A stretch of 33,902 nucleotides of DNA from an uncultured Gammaproteobacteria bacterium (lineage in GTDB: Bacteria > Pseudomonadota > Gammaproteobacteria > PS1 > Pseudothioglobaceae). Location of the stretch: the NCBI GenBank assembly GCA_929200175.1, contig CAKMYR010000003.1, positions 1-33,902 of the forward strand, written 5' to 3'. How positions within the stretch are numbered: position 1 is the stretch's first letter; every line of letters begins with the position of its first letter. Both the position numbers and the translations under genes were made by a program. Below the pieces are notes generated by a model, which had not been told where the DNA came from, did not search any database, and saw only the letters and a program-made list of their open reading frames with translations. Positions 9,407-18,100 of this stretch are shown in pieces.

Positions 9407-9872
9407 TTTGTGCGTCTATTTTATCAAATAAATCAAGAAGAAAACTACCCATACTTTCATCATTAAAATTAGCAATAGCTTTAGTATCTTTTTTATCAGC
9501 TGAATAACGAAAGGAATTATTTCCAACAATAATAAAATTTGGCAAACCCTCAAAACTTGAAGCTTTTTTTAAAAATCTTTTAGATTGGTGATAAAAATTA
9601 TTATTTTCCTGGTCATCAATCTTTTCTTCAACAATTACTTGAACTGTATTACCATTTTCAACAATTTGTTTAAGTTTGTCGGTTAATTGATTATAAAAGC
9701 TTGCCAATAGTTTATTGGTAATTATTTTTATATCTTCTTTATCTCTTATAGCTTTATCAAATAATTTATTAAAAATCATCAATGCATTTTCTTGACTAGC
9801 GTTATGTATTTCTTGATTTTTTCTACTTTGATAGCAATCATTAACCCATTCATCGTAATCAAAATCACTCAT
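9396..9872 (-). CDS. Soluble protein of unknown function, first gene of an unrecognised unit
   Basis: A 158-residue, probably cytoplasmic protein with no signal or membrane segment. It has an acidic N-terminus (MSDFDYDEWVNDCYQ), a central helical, charged region, then a beta-rich region with SSFEGLPNFIIVGNNSFRYSADKKDTKAIANF before a helix (MGSFLLDLFDKIDAQIV). The start is well supported: ATG with AGAGG 6 bases upstream and a TATAAT at 9902-9907. Its 3' end overlaps the membrane ORF by 11 bases in another frame. The pairing suggests a soluble partner of the membrane protein. I do not recognise the family and assign no function. Confidence 0.75.
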   Translation of the reverse strand: MSDFDYDEWVNDCYQSRKNQEIHNASQENALMIFNKLFDKAIRDKEDIKIITNKLLASFYNQLTDKLKQIVENGNTVQVIVEEKIDDQENNNFYHQSKRFLKKASSFEGLPNFIIVGNNSFRYSADKKDTKAIANFNDESMGSFLLDLFDKIDAQIVQ

Positions 9873-9901
9873 AACTTACCTCTAATAACTTACCCAGATA
9901 C

Positions 9902-9907
9902 ATTATA
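9902..9907 (-). promoter_or_regulatory. -10 element for the unknown three-ORF unit
   Basis: The minus strand reads TATAAT, 29 bases before the leader that carries AGAGG and the ATG at 9872. A weak -35-like TTAATT lies 18 bases further upstream. It suggests the unit has its own promoter after fbaA rather than relying only on read-through. In A+T-rich DNA this hexamer is common, so support is moderate. Confidence 0.4.
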
Positions 9908-9923
9908 ACAATAAAGCTTTAAA

Positions 9924-10985
9924 TTAATTAATTTTTGCATCTAATTCTCCAGCGGCATATCTTTGACTCATTTTTTCCAAAGAAGATACCTTGATTTTAT
10001 CAGCATTACCGGCACAACCGAATGCTTCAAAACGTGCTTTACAAATCATCATCATGCCTTTTGTAGATTCTTTTAAGAATTTACGCGGATCAAAATTACT
10101 TGGATTATCATGTAAATGTTTACGAACTGCACCGGTAGATGCCATACGAAGATCAGTATCAATATTTACTTTTCTAACACCATTTTTAATACCTTCTTGA
10201 ATTTCACTAACAGGAACACCATAAGTTTGTCCCATATCTCCACCATAATTATTGATAATTTCTAACCAGTCTTGAGGTACACTAGAAGACCCATGCATTA
10301 CTAAATGAGTATCTGGAATACGAGCATGAATTTCTTTAATTCTATCAATTCTTAAAATTTCTCCAGTTGGCTCTTTGGTAAACTTATAAGCACCATGACT
10401 AGTACCAATTGCAATAGCTAAGGCATCAACATTAGTAGCTTTAACAAAATCAGCAGCTTCTTCAACACTTGTTAATAACATATCGATATCTAATTTGCCT
10501 TCTGCGCCATGACCATCTTCTTCTCCCATTTCGCCAGTTTCAAGAGAGCCTAAACAACCTAATTCACCCTCTACTGAAACTCCGCCAGCATGCGCCATTC
10601 TTACTACTTCTTTAGTAACATCAACATTATATTCAAATGAAGCTGGGGTTTTCATATCAGATTTAAGCGAGCCATCCATCATTACAGAAGAAAATCCAGA
10701 TTGAATTGAACGCAAACAAACCGCAGGCTCAGAACCATGATCTTGATGCATAACTATTGGAATATTAGGATACATTTCAATAGCCGCTGAAATTAAGTGA
10801 CGCAAAAATGGCTCACCTGCATAACTTCTAGCTCCAGCTGATCCTTGCATAATAACCGGACTATTAGTTTGTTCAGCAGCTTGCATAATAGAATGTACTT
10901 GTTCCATATTATTAACATTAAATGCAGGCATTCCGTATCCATTTTCTGCTGCATGATCTAATAATTCTCTTAATGAAATTAACAT
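9924..10985 (-). CDS. fbaA: Class II fructose-bisphosphate aldolase (Calvin-cycle type)
   Basis: Zinc-dependent aldolase interconverting fructose-1,6-bisphosphate with dihydroxyacetone phosphate and glyceraldehyde-3-phosphate; enzymes of this subtype can also make sedoheptulose bisphosphate in the Calvin cycle. [14 protein letters not shown] contains the catalytic Asp (D82) and the zinc ligand H83; further conserved blocks are [32 protein letters not shown] and [12 protein letters not shown]. The sequence resembles the CbbA/CfxA group, and 353 residues fits. It has the clearest ribosome site in the window (AAGGAG, 6 bases before ATG). It is the last gene of tkt-gap-pgk-pyk-fbaA, 15 bases after pyk. 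Confidence 0.97.
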   Translation of the reverse strand: MLISLRELLDHAAENGYGMPAFNVNNMEQVHSIMQAAEQTNSPVIMQGSAGARSYAGEPFLRHLISAAIEMYPNIPIVMHQDHGSEPAVCLRSIQSGFSSVMMDGSLKSDMKTPASFEYNVDVTKEVVRMAHAGGVSVEGELGCLGSLETGEMGEEDGHGAEGKLDIDMLLTSVEEAADFVKATNVDALAIAIGTSHGAYKFTKEPTGEILRIDRIKEIHARIPDTHLVMHGSSSVPQDWLEIINNYGGDMGQTYGVPVSEIQEGIKNGVRKVNIDTDLRMASTGAVRKHLHDNPSNFDPRKFLKESTKGMMMICKARFEAFGCAGNADKIKVSSLEKMSQRYAAGELDAKIN

Positions 10986-11000
10986 ATTTTTCTCCTTAAA

Positions 11001-12455
11001 TTAATAATTATCTTCACCAACACGAATAATTTTCATTACGTTGGTACCTCCTGGTTTATTTTTATACATACCTTTAGTCAAAACTACTAAGTCCATTTTA
11101 TCTACAACTTTATTTTTTATCAATGTCTTTATCACTTTCTTATTTACTTGATCCCAATCATCATTAGTATAATTTTTTCCCATACTACAAGGATAGACAC
11201 CACGATATAATGTTACTTTATTTAAGGTTTTAATATTATCACTCATGGCATAAATCGGGATATTCGAACTCATTCTTGACATCCACATAGGTGTTTTTCC
11301 TGTATGTGTGAGTGCTGCAACAGCTTTAACCCTTAAATGATTAGCAACATACATTGTACTCATAGAAATAGCTTCATCTATATATTTAAAATCCTCATGC
11401 AATCTATGGTGTGAAATTTTAACAATAGGATCTTTTTCTGCTTCTAAACAAACTTCTGCCATAACTTTAACAGCATTAATCGGAAATTTACCCATTGCTG
11501 TTTCTGCTGATAGCATTACTGTATCAGTACCATCTAATACTGCATTAGCAACATCAAATATCTCAGCACGAGTAGGAGTTGGATTTTCTATCATTGATTC
11601 TAACATTTGAGTTGCTGTTATAACAACTATATCATTTGAGCGAGCTAGTTTGATTAATCTTTTTTGTTGCGCTGGTAGTTGCGCATCACCAATCTCAACA
11701 CCCAAATCTCCTCTAGCTACCATAATTCCTGCTGATTCTTTAATTATATCTTTAATAACCTCTTCTTTTAAAGCTTCTGTTCTTTCAATTTTAGATATAA
11801 TTTCAGCATCACAATTAAACTTTTTTAAAAGTTTTTTGCCATAACGCACATCATCGCCACTAGCTACAAAAGATAAAGCAATATAATCAGGATTTATTTT
11901 TGCAGCAATAGCAATATCTTCTTCATCTTTTTTAGTTAAAGCATTAAGACTTAAGCCGCCTCCGCGCAAATTAATACCTTTTCTACTTGATAAAGTGCCG
12001 CCTTGAATTACTTTACAAATAATTTTTGCTTGATTAATTTTTTCAACTTTAATTACAATTCTGCCGTCATCTAGCAATAACTCTTTACCTATTGAGACTT
12101 CCTGTGGTAATTTTTTATAAGTTATACCAACGGATTCTTGATTACCAGAGTTTTCATCTAAATTAGCATCTAAGGCAAATTTATCGCCAGAATTAAGATA
12201 AATTTTATCATCAATAAAACTTGTAATACGAACCTTAGGTCCTTGTAAATCAAATAAAATTCCTATATAAGTATTATTTTTATTAGCCCAATCTCTAACA
12301 GCTTTTACTCTTTTTATATGATCTTTTCTTACATTGTGAGAGAAGTTAATTCTAACAACATTAACCCCAGCCTTTAAGACATTATCTAATACTTTTGGAT
12401 TATCAGTAGCTGGTCCTAATGTTGCTAATATTTTAGTTCGTCTCAAATTTATCAC
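11001..12455 (-). CDS. pyk: Pyruvate kinase
   Basis: Converts phosphoenolpyruvate and ADP to pyruvate and ATP. Visible motifs are [14 protein letters not shown] at the N-terminus, VRINFSHN, the active-site [24 protein letters not shown] and [21 protein letters not shown]. At 484 residues it has the A, B and C domains without an extra C-terminal swivel domain. Its start overlaps the pgk stop by 4 bases, so the two are coupled. In an autotroph pyruvate kinase provides the exit from the Calvin trunk towards pyruvate. The allosteric class (PykA or PykF) was not decided. Confidence 0.97.
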   Translation of the reverse strand: MINLRRTKILATLGPATDNPKVLDNVLKAGVNVVRINFSHNVRKDHIKRVKAVRDWANKNNTYIGILFDLQGPKVRITSFIDDKIYLNSGDKFALDANLDENSGNQESVGITYKKLPQEVSIGKELLLDDGRIVIKVEKINQAKIICKVIQGGTLSSRKGINLRGGGLSLNALTKKDEEDIAIAAKINPDYIALSFVASGDDVRYGKKLLKKFNCDAEIISKIERTEALKEEVIKDIIKESAGIMVARGDLGVEIGDAQLPAQQKRLIKLARSNDIVVITATQMLESMIENPTPTRAEIFDVANAVLDGTDTVMLSAETAMGKFPINAVKVMAEVCLEAEKDPIVKISHHRLHEDFKYIDEAISMSTMYVANHLRVKAVAALTHTGKTPMWMSRMSSNIPIYAMSDNIKTLNKVTLYRGVYPCSMGKNYTNDDWDQVNKKVIKTLIKNKVVDKMDLVVLTKGMYKNKPGGTNVMKIIRVGEDNY

Positions 12456-13615
12456 TCCAAAGCTCTTTGTTCTAGAATTTTTACAGCTGGTAATTTTTTG
12501 CCTTCTAAAAATTCTAAAAAAGCACCTCCGCCTGTTGATATATAATTAATTTTATTCTCAATATTATATTTATCAACAGCAGCTAAAGTATCACCGCCTC
12601 CAGCTATTGAAAAGGCATCTGACTCAGCAATCGCCTGTGACAAAACTTTAGTGCCATTTTCAAATTGATTAAATTCAAATACTCCAACAGGACCATTCCA
12701 AACTATAGTACCCGCATCTTTCATAATAGCAGCTAATTGCTCTGAAGATTTTGGACCAATATCAAAAATCATATCATCATCACACACATCTTTACAGTCT
12801 TTAATGTTGGCAACACTATTTTCAGAAAACTCTTTACCGCAAACAACATCAGTTGGTACTGGTACATTGCAATCCTTTATTAAATCTTTAACTTCTGGTA
12901 TTAAATCATTTTCAGATAATGATTTACCTATATTAAATCCTTGTGCGGCAATAAAAGTATTAGCTATCCCACCACCTACAACTAATTGATCAACCTTTTT
13001 AGAAAGGTTCGCTAACAAAGTTAGTTTAGTTGAGACTTTTGAGCCTCCAACAATTGCCACCATAGGACGTGATGGGTTTTCCATCACCTTACTTAAATGC
13101 TTAAGTTCATTAGTTAAAAGAGGTCCAGCACAAGCTATTTTGGCATATTTAGCTACTCCATAAGTAGAAGCTTGTGCACGATGCGCGGTACCAAAAGCAT
13201 CCATAGCAAAAACATCACAAATAGCTGCCATTTTTTTAGCCAAATTATCATCATTTGCCTTTTCTCCAACATTAAATCTTACATTTTCACACAGGACAAC
13301 TTCGCCTTTATTAAGCTCAATGCCGTTTAGCCAATTTTTTTCTAAAACTACATTTAAATTTAATAATTTACTTAAATGAGATGCAACTGGATAAAGAGAA
13401 AATTCATCATCTATTTCTCCTTCTTTAGGACGGCCAAGATGTGACATTAACATCACTTTAGCTCCTTTTTTAAGAGCCATTTTGATGGTTGGAATTGATG
13501 CCTTAATGCGTTTATCGCTAGTTACTATGCCATTTTTTATAGGAACATTTAAATCTTGGCGAATTAACACTTTTTTATTATCTAAATCTAAATCTTCTAG
13601 GTTTATTGTTTTCAT
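12452..13615 (-). CDS. pgk: Phosphoglycerate kinase
   Basis: Transfers phosphate between 3-phosphoglycerate and ATP, working towards 1,3-bisphosphoglycerate in CO2 fixation and in reverse in glycolysis. Conserved blocks are [25 protein letters not shown], the [11 protein letters not shown] loop, [17 protein letters not shown] and [12 protein letters not shown]. Length 387 is standard. There is no recognisable Shine-Dalgarno sequence at the ATG. A 102-base gap to gap contains a 19-base dyad and weak promoter-like hexamers, so pgk may have extra regulation within the cluster. Confidence 0.98.
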   Translation of the reverse strand: MKTINLEDLDLDNKKVLIRQDLNVPIKNGIVTSDKRIKASIPTIKMALKKGAKVMLMSHLGRPKEGEIDDEFSLYPVASHLSKLLNLNVVLEKNWLNGIELNKGEVVLCENVRFNVGEKANDDNLAKKMAAICDVFAMDAFGTAHRAQASTYGVAKYAKIACAGPLLTNELKHLSKVMENPSRPMVAIVGGSKVSTKLTLLANLSKKVDQLVVGGGIANTFIAAQGFNIGKSLSENDLIPEVKDLIKDCNVPVPTDVVCGKEFSENSVANIKDCKDVCDDDMIFDIGPKSSEQLAAIMKDAGTIVWNGPVGVFEFNQFENGTKVLSQAIAESDAFSIAGGGDTLAAVDKYNIENKINYISTGGGAFLEFLEGKKLPAVKILEQRALE

Positions 13616-13641
13616 TGTAAAAATATATTAGATTAAACAAA

Positions 13642-13660
13642 TATACAAATTTATTGTATA
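13642..13660. promoter_or_regulatory. Inverted repeat TATACAA-N5-TTGTATA upstream of pgk
   Basis: A perfect 7-base dyad with a 5-base spacer lies in the gap-pgk intergenic region, ending 27 bases before the pgk start. It overlaps promoter-like hexamers on the minus strand (TTGTTG, 18 bases, TATATT). TACAAATTT is also part of a 12-base palindrome at the tkt promoter. It could be an operator for a regulator of this cluster, but the region is so A+T-rich that chance is a serious alternative. Confidence 0.35.
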
Positions 13661-13717
13661 AACCAACAAATATCTCTTTTTTTTAAAATTAGAAATTTAA
13701 AGTAAATTAAACTAATT

Positions 13718-14713
13718 TTAAGCAATATATTCTACTAAACGCAGCATGTTGCAAGTATAGCCATATTCATTATCATACCAAGAAACTAACTTAACAAAAG
13801 TTTCATCTAATGCAATTCCAGCGCCTGAATCAAAAACTGAAGCAGCATTAAAACCACGAAAATCACTTGATACTACCATATCGTCAGTATATTGTAATGT
13901 ACCTGCCATATCTCCTTTAGAAGCATTTTTCATCGCCTGACAAATATCATCATATGAAGCAGGATTTTTAAGCTCGCAAGTAAGATCAACTACTGATACA
14001 TCAACTGATGGAATACGAAATGCCATGCCTGTTAATTTTCCATTTAACTCTGGCAAAACAACACCAACAGCTTTAGCAGCACCAGTAGATGATGGAATAA
14101 TATTTTCAAAAACCGATCTGCCGCCTCTCCAATCTTTAGCGCTAGGACCATCAACAGTTTTTTGAGTAGCTGTTGCTGCATGCACAGTTGTCATAAGTCC
14201 ACGACTAATTCCCCAATTATCATTAACAACTTTAGCTACAGGAGCTAGGCAATTAGTAGTACAAGATGCAGCTGAAATAATTTGTTCTCCATTGTAATTA
14301 CTATGATTAACTCCATAAACAAACATTGGAGTAGAATCCTTAGAAGGTGCTGACTGAATAACTTTTTTAGCACCAGCATCAATATGAGACTGACAAGAGT
14401 CAGTTGTTAGAAAAAAACCTGTGCAATCAATTACTAAATCGGCTCCAACATCATTCCATTTTAAATCAGCAGGATTTTTTTCTGCGCTAAGACGAATTTT
14501 CTTACCATTAATTATAAAATTATTATTTTCTACTTTTATATCACTAGAGAAGCGACCATGGGCTGTGTCATATTTCAACATGTATGCTAAATAATCATTA
14601 CTTAATAAATCATTAATTCCTACTATTTCTAAATTTGGAAAATCTTTTTCAATAGCACGAAAAACCATTCTGCCTATACGTCCAAAACCGTTTATACCTA
14701 TTCTTATTGCCAT
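13718..14713 (-). CDS. gap: Glyceraldehyde-3-phosphate dehydrogenase
   Basis: Oxidoreductase interconverting glyceraldehyde-3-phosphate and 1,3-bisphosphoglycerate. Nucleotide binding is shown by [16 protein letters not shown]; the catalytic Cys is C151 in [34 protein letters not shown] and the C-terminal SWYDNEYGY are also present. D35 in VGINDLL suggests NAD preference, so the CO2-fixing direction may use NADH, as in several autotrophs; this is inferred from one residue. Length 331 is standard. GGGAG lies 7 bases before ATG. It sits 28 bases after tkt and 102 bases before pgk. Confidence 0.98.
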   Translation of the reverse strand: MAIRIGINGFGRIGRMVFRAIEKDFPNLEIVGINDLLSNDYLAYMLKYDTAHGRFSSDIKVENNNFIINGKKIRLSAEKNPADLKWNDVGADLVIDCTGFFLTTDSCQSHIDAGAKKVIQSAPSKDSTPMFVYGVNHSNYNGEQIISAASCTTNCLAPVAKVVNDNWGISRGLMTTVHAATATQKTVDGPSAKDWRGGRSVFENIIPSSTGAAKAVGVVLPELNGKLTGMAFRIPSVDVSVVDLTCELKNPASYDDICQAMKNASKGDMAGTLQYTDDMVVSSDFRGFNAASVFDSGAGIALDETFVKLVSWYDNEYGYTCNMLRLVEYIA

Positions 14714-14741
14714 TTATCTACTCCCATATTAAAACCAATTT

Positions 14742-16724
14742 TTATGTTATTAATGCTTTAGCTTTAGCTACAACATTTTGTACTGTAAATCCAAACTCTT
14801 TAAATAAATCATCAGCTGGCGCGGATTCTCCAAATGTTGTCATACAAACAACATCACCATCTAACCCAACATATTTATACCAACAATCAGCAACTCCAGC
14901 CTCAATAGCTAAGCGTTTAACTCCAGGTGTTAAAACTGAGTCTTTATATTCCTTGTCTTGACTATCATAAGCTTCACAACAAGGCATTGAAACTACTCGA
15001 ACATTAGCGTTTATAGCTTCAGATGCTTCAATTGCTAATGCAACTTCTGATCCAGTTGCTATAAATATTATATCTGCTTTAACTTCACAATCTCTAATAA
15101 CATAAGCTCCTTTTTCAATATTTTTAACTTGTAATGAGTTTCTTTCTATAGGCTTAAGATTTTGTCTTGAAAATATCAATGCAGTTGGTGCATTAGAGCG
15201 TAACATTGCAATTTTCCAAGATACTGCACTTTCTATAGCATCACAAGGCCTCCAAGATTGAAAATTAGGAATAGCTCTAATTGTAGCCATTTGCTCAACT
15301 GGCTGATGAGTAGGTCCGTCTTCACCTAAACCAATAGAATCATGGGTATATACATAAATTGCACCAATTTTCATAAGTGATGACATTCTTAATGCATTAC
15401 GCATAAATTCCATAAACATAAAAAATGTGGCACCGTATGCCTTAAAACCGCCGTGTAAAACTATACCATTTATCATATGTGCCATTCCAAACTCACGCAC
15501 ACCCCATGAAATATAATTACCATTGGCATTATTAGCATTAACTATTACAGAACCTGACCAATTAGTAAGATTTGATCCTGTTAAATCAGCACTACCACCA
15601 AACATTTCTGGCAATAATGGACCCATCGCCTCGATAGTGTTTTGAGATGCTTTGCGTGATGCTATATTAGGCATATCTGTTTGAGTTTTAGCTATGAATT
15701 TATCCATTTCTAAAACAAAATTATCTGGTAATTTTCCAGCTATTCTACGCTCAAACTCTAATGCTAACTCTGGATACTTATCTTTATAAATAGCGAATTT
15801 ATCATTCCAAGCTTTTTCTTCATTTGCTCCTAATTTTTTGTGATCCCAGCCATTATAAATATCAGCAGGAATTTCAAACGGAGGATTGTTCCAGTTTAAT
15901 TCTTTTCTAGCAGCTGCTATCTCATCTTCACCTAATGGAGCTCCATGGCATTCATGAGTTCCAGCAGCATTTGGAGCACCATAACCAATTATAGTTTTAC
16001 AACAGATTAAACTAGGTTTATCAACAACAGCTTTAGCCTCTATAATAGCTTTGTTAATAGCATTTGAATCATGGCCATCAATATTAATTACATGCCAATT
16101 GTAAGATTTAAAACGATCTATTACACTACGCTCCATCCAGTCATCAATTTTGCCATCAATTGAAATTCCATTATCATCCCAAAAAGCAATTAATTTACCT
16201 AAAGCTAAAGTTCCAGCCATAGCACAAGATTCATGTGATAATCCTTCCATCAAGCAACCATCACCCATAAATACATAAGTATAATGATCTACAATTGCGC
16301 AATCTGATTTATTAAATTGTGCAGCTAAAGTTCTCTCAGCTATTGCCATACCAACAGCATTAGCAATACCTTGCCCTAATGGACCAGTAGTAGTTTCAAT
16401 CCCATCAGCATAACCATATTCTGGATGACCTGCTGTTTTAGAATGTAATTGACGAAAATTTTTAATATCATCTATAGTTAAATCAAAACCAGTTAAATGC
16501 AGTAATGAATATAATAACATTGATCCATGACCATTAGACAAAACAAAACGATCACGATTAGGCCAATTAGGGCTTGTTGGATTATATTTTAAGTGATCAT
16601 TCCAAAGTACTTCTGCAATATCAGCCATGCCCATTGGAGCTCCAGGATGTCCAGATTTAGCCTTTTGTACTGAATCCATACTAAGTACACGAATTGCATT
16701 TGCTAATTCTTTACGAGATGACAT
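14742..16724 (-). CDS. tkt: Transketolase
   Basis: Thiamine-diphosphate enzyme moving two-carbon units between sugar phosphates in the Calvin and pentose-phosphate cycles. Motifs in order: [36 protein letters not shown], the ThDP-binding [12 protein letters not shown], and the phosphate-binding [13 protein letters not shown] with the glutamate-containing MVREFGMAH-like block. The track begins at a TTG at 16748, but I place the start at the ATG at 16724: the family begins [21 protein letters not shown] lies 9 bases upstream, and the TATAAT at 16749-16754 would put the transcript start downstream of the TTG. The product is 660 residues. It heads the tkt-gap-pgk-pyk-fbaA cluster. Confidence 0.97.
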   Translation of the reverse strand: MSSRKELANAIRVLSMDSVQKAKSGHPGAPMGMADIAEVLWNDHLKYNPTSPNWPNRDRFVLSNGHGSMLLYSLLHLTGFDLTIDDIKNFRQLHSKTAGHPEYGYADGIETTTGPLGQGIANAVGMAIAERTLAAQFNKSDCAIVDHYTYVFMGDGCLMEGLSHESCAMAGTLALGKLIAFWDDNGISIDGKIDDWMERSVIDRFKSYNWHVINIDGHDSNAINKAIIEAKAVVDKPSLICCKTIIGYGAPNAAGTHECHGAPLGEDEIAAARKELNWNNPPFEIPADIYNGWDHKKLGANEEKAWNDKFAIYKDKYPELALEFERRIAGKLPDNFVLEMDKFIAKTQTDMPNIASRKASQNTIEAMGPLLPEMFGGSADLTGSNLTNWSGSVIVNANNANGNYISWGVREFGMAHMINGIVLHGGFKAYGATFFMFMEFMRNALRMSSLMKIGAIYVYTHDSIGLGEDGPTHQPVEQMATIRAIPNFQSWRPCDAIESAVSWKIAMLRSNAPTALIFSRQNLKPIERNSLQVKNIEKGAYVIRDCEVKADIIFIATGSEVALAIEASEAINANVRVVSMPCCEAYDSQDKEYKDSVLTPGVKRLAIEAGVADCWYKYVGLDGDVVCMTTFGESAPADDLFKEFGFTVQNVVAKAKALIT

Positions 16725-16748
16725 AATTAAAATTCCTAAAATCTTCAA

Positions 16749-16778
16749 ATTATACGCAAAAACTACAAATTTGTATAA
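16749..16778 (-). promoter_or_regulatory. Promoter of the tkt-gap-pgk-pyk-fbaA cluster
   Basis: The minus strand carries a perfect -10 TATAAT (16749-16754) and, 18 bases upstream, TTATAC as a -35. The predicted start near 16742 leaves an ~17-base leader that contains AGGA for tkt. The 12-base palindrome TACAAATTTGTA (16764-16775) lies between the two hexamers and into the -35, a position suited to a repressor or activator site. Confidence 0.5.
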
Positions 16779-16885
16779 TCTTAAATTAACAACTAACTAA
16801 TATTTTTTAAAATTTCATATTATTAAGATAGGTAATTAATAAAAATTTCCTATAATTTACTTGATGATTTTGAAATAGTTTTATC

Positions 16886-16907
16886 AAGACAAAAAATGTC
16901 TTTTTTT
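16886..16907 (+). terminator. Orphan intrinsic-terminator-like hairpin
   Basis: AAGACA, a five-A loop, TGTCTT, then a run of T on the plus strand. The 6-base stem is weak but the U-tract is good. No plus-strand gene ends here: tkt points away and the nearest plus gene starts at 17200. It may end a small unannotated RNA starting near the TATAAT at 16851-16856. On the minus strand no T-tract follows, so it is unlikely to end tRNA-Met transcription. Confidence 0.4.
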
Positions 16908-17028
16908 AACATAAAATTAAGCATATTTTCCCCATATTCGGTAAATGATTAATGAACGAATATTCTTCTAAAATAACTTAATTTTAACCTTTATTAAAAT
17001 TATCTTGCTGGATGTAAATCATCAAATT

Positions 17029-17105
17029 TGGTGGTTATGGGTGGAATTGAACCACCGACCCCAGCGTTATGAGTGCTGTGCTCTAACCGACTGAGCTACA
17101 TAACC
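17029..17105 (-). tRNA. Elongator tRNA-Met (CAT anticodon)
   Basis: The reverse complement folds as a 77-base cloverleaf: acceptor GGTTATG with CATAACC, D arm GCTC/GAGC, anticodon loop CTCATAA, T arm GGTGG TTCAATT CCACC, discriminator A and an encoded CCA. Its likeness to E. coli elongator tRNA-Met around GAGCACA and TGGGGTC separates it from tRNA-Ile(CAT) and from the initiator. The top pair of the anticodon stem is an A31/C39 mismatch instead of A-U. A TAGAAT (17118-17123, minus strand) is correctly placed as a -10. Confidence 0.95.
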
Positions 17106-17117
17106 ATAAGTACTTTT

Positions 17118-17123
17118 ATTCTA
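17118..17123 (-). promoter_or_regulatory. -10 element for tRNA-Met
   Basis: The minus strand reads TAGAAT, one base off consensus, placing the transcript start about 6 bases before the mature tRNA. TTATTG 18 bases further upstream could be the -35. Short 5' leaders are normal for tRNAs matured by RNase P. Confidence 0.4.
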
Positions 17124-17199
17124 ATCAACTAAAATAAAAGCCAATAAATAATACCCTATTTTAATTATAATGAAACCTTATAAACTAACATTTATGTAA

Positions 17200-17799
17200 A
17201 TGCTAAAAATTGCGCTTACTGGAGGAATTTCATCTGGCAAATCAACCAGCGCTAAAATATTACAAAAAAATAACATTAATGTTATTAGTCTTGATGAGAT
17301 TTCAAAAAATATAACTAAAAAAAAATCTCAAGCCTTAAAAGAGTTAACGGCTGAATTTGGCGACAGTATTTTAACCATCGATAAAAATCTTAATCGCGCA
17401 GAATTAAAAAGAATATTATTTAACAACACTAAAGACAAAGAAAAAATTGAAAAGATTCTACACCCAAAAATATTTAAAAAAATGCAAAGCTTAATTAAAC
17501 AAACTAAAGGAAAAATAGCTGTTGTAGAAATACCATTATTAATAGAAAAAAATTGGGTTAATTCATTTGATATTTGTATTTTAATTGATTGTAGCGAGCA
17601 AAATCAAATGAAAAGATTACTTAAATACCAAAATATTGAAAAAGATTTAGCGATGAAAATAATAAAAAATCAAGCAACTAGAAGCGAAAAATTAAAAATT
17701 AAAAATATATTGCCAACTTATATTATTAATAATGATAACGACCTTAACTCTTTAGAACAAAAAATTATAAAGCTATCTAACAAATTACTTAATCTGTAA
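17200..17799 (+). CDS. coaE: Dephospho-CoA kinase
   Basis: Phosphorylates the 3'-hydroxyl of dephospho-CoA, the last step of coenzyme A synthesis. The P-loop GGISSGKST is at residues 8-16; VISLDEISKNIT follows, where the family usually has LDADxIxR, and HPKIF and VVEIPLLIEKNW are conserved. Length 199 is typical. It stands alone on the plus strand, without the pilD/yacG neighbours common in gammaproteobacteria. Its last 15 bases overlap the converging ferredoxin gene. A TATAAT and a TATAAA lie in the 40 bases before the start. Confidence 0.95.
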   Translation: MLKIALTGGISSGKSTSAKILQKNNINVISLDEISKNITKKKSQALKELTAEFGDSILTIDKNLNRAELKRILFNNTKDKEKIEKILHPKIFKKMQSLIKQTKGKIAVVEIPLLIEKNWVNSFDICILIDCSEQNQMKRLLKYQNIEKDLAMKIIKNQATRSEKLKIKNILPTYIINNDNDLNSLEQKIIKLSNKLLNL

Positions 17800-18096
17800 C
17801 CTTTGTACTATTTCGCCCTCAAGCAAATGCTTTGTAATAATATCATCAATATCTTCTTCGTCAATATATTTATACCAAACATTATCAGGATAAACTACAG
17901 CTACTGGACCATATTCACATCTGCCTAAACAACGAGATTCACTAACGCCAATATTGTCTTTTCCTAATATTTTGTCTTGACGACACTTATCTTTAGCATA
18001 GCGATACATCTTTTTCGCGTTATATTGAGAGCAACATTGTTTATTATCACGGCGTAAATTATTACAAAAAAAAATATGCCTAGTGTAAAAACTCAT
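17785..18096 (-). CDS. Thioredoxin-like [2Fe-2S] ferredoxin
   Basis: A 103-residue protein of the thioredoxin-fold [2Fe-2S] ferredoxin family, a soluble electron carrier related to the NuoE-type domain. Cysteines C11 (HIFFCNN), C21/C22 (QCCSQ), C56 and C60 (SRCLGRCEYGP) fit the four-ligand pattern; C38 is extra. The ending GPVAVVYPDNVWYKYIDEEDID is typical. It starts 4 bases after the TlpA-like gene, so it is in the rsmI operon. Its redox partner is unknown. The 3' end overlaps coaE by 15 bases. Confidence 0.92.
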   Translation of the reverse strand: MSFYTRHIFFCNNLRRDNKQCCSQYNAKKMYRYAKDKCRQDKILGKDNIGVSESRCLGRCEYGPVAVVYPDNVWYKYIDEEDIDDIITKHLLEGEIVQRLQIK

Positions 18097-18100
18097 CTTA

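Larger units (their letters stand above)
16725..17028. other. Gene-free stretch between tkt and tRNA-Met
   Basis: No credible protein-coding ORF is present on either strand. It contains the tkt promoter, a plus-strand TATAAT followed by two hairpins, the second with a T-tract (16851-16907), and a 7-base inverted repeat ATATTCG/CGAATAT with a 16-base spacer (16934-16963). Nothing convincing as a minus-strand terminator for the tRNA was seen. The remainder is plain A+T-rich sequence. Confidence 0.6.

Noticed and set aside
14707-14961. Plus-strand 84-residue ORF and the other short antisense ORFs in the track (for example 1755-1943, 7637-7852, 19753-19983, 24526-24792)
   Set aside because: They lie opposite well-supported genes, have no family resemblance and are shadows of coding constraints on the other strand.
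16725-16748. Upstream TTG start of tkt
   Set aside because: It adds MKILGILI, not seen in transketolases, and lies too close to the TATAAT at 16749-16754 to be transcribed; the ATG at 16724 has AGGA in front.
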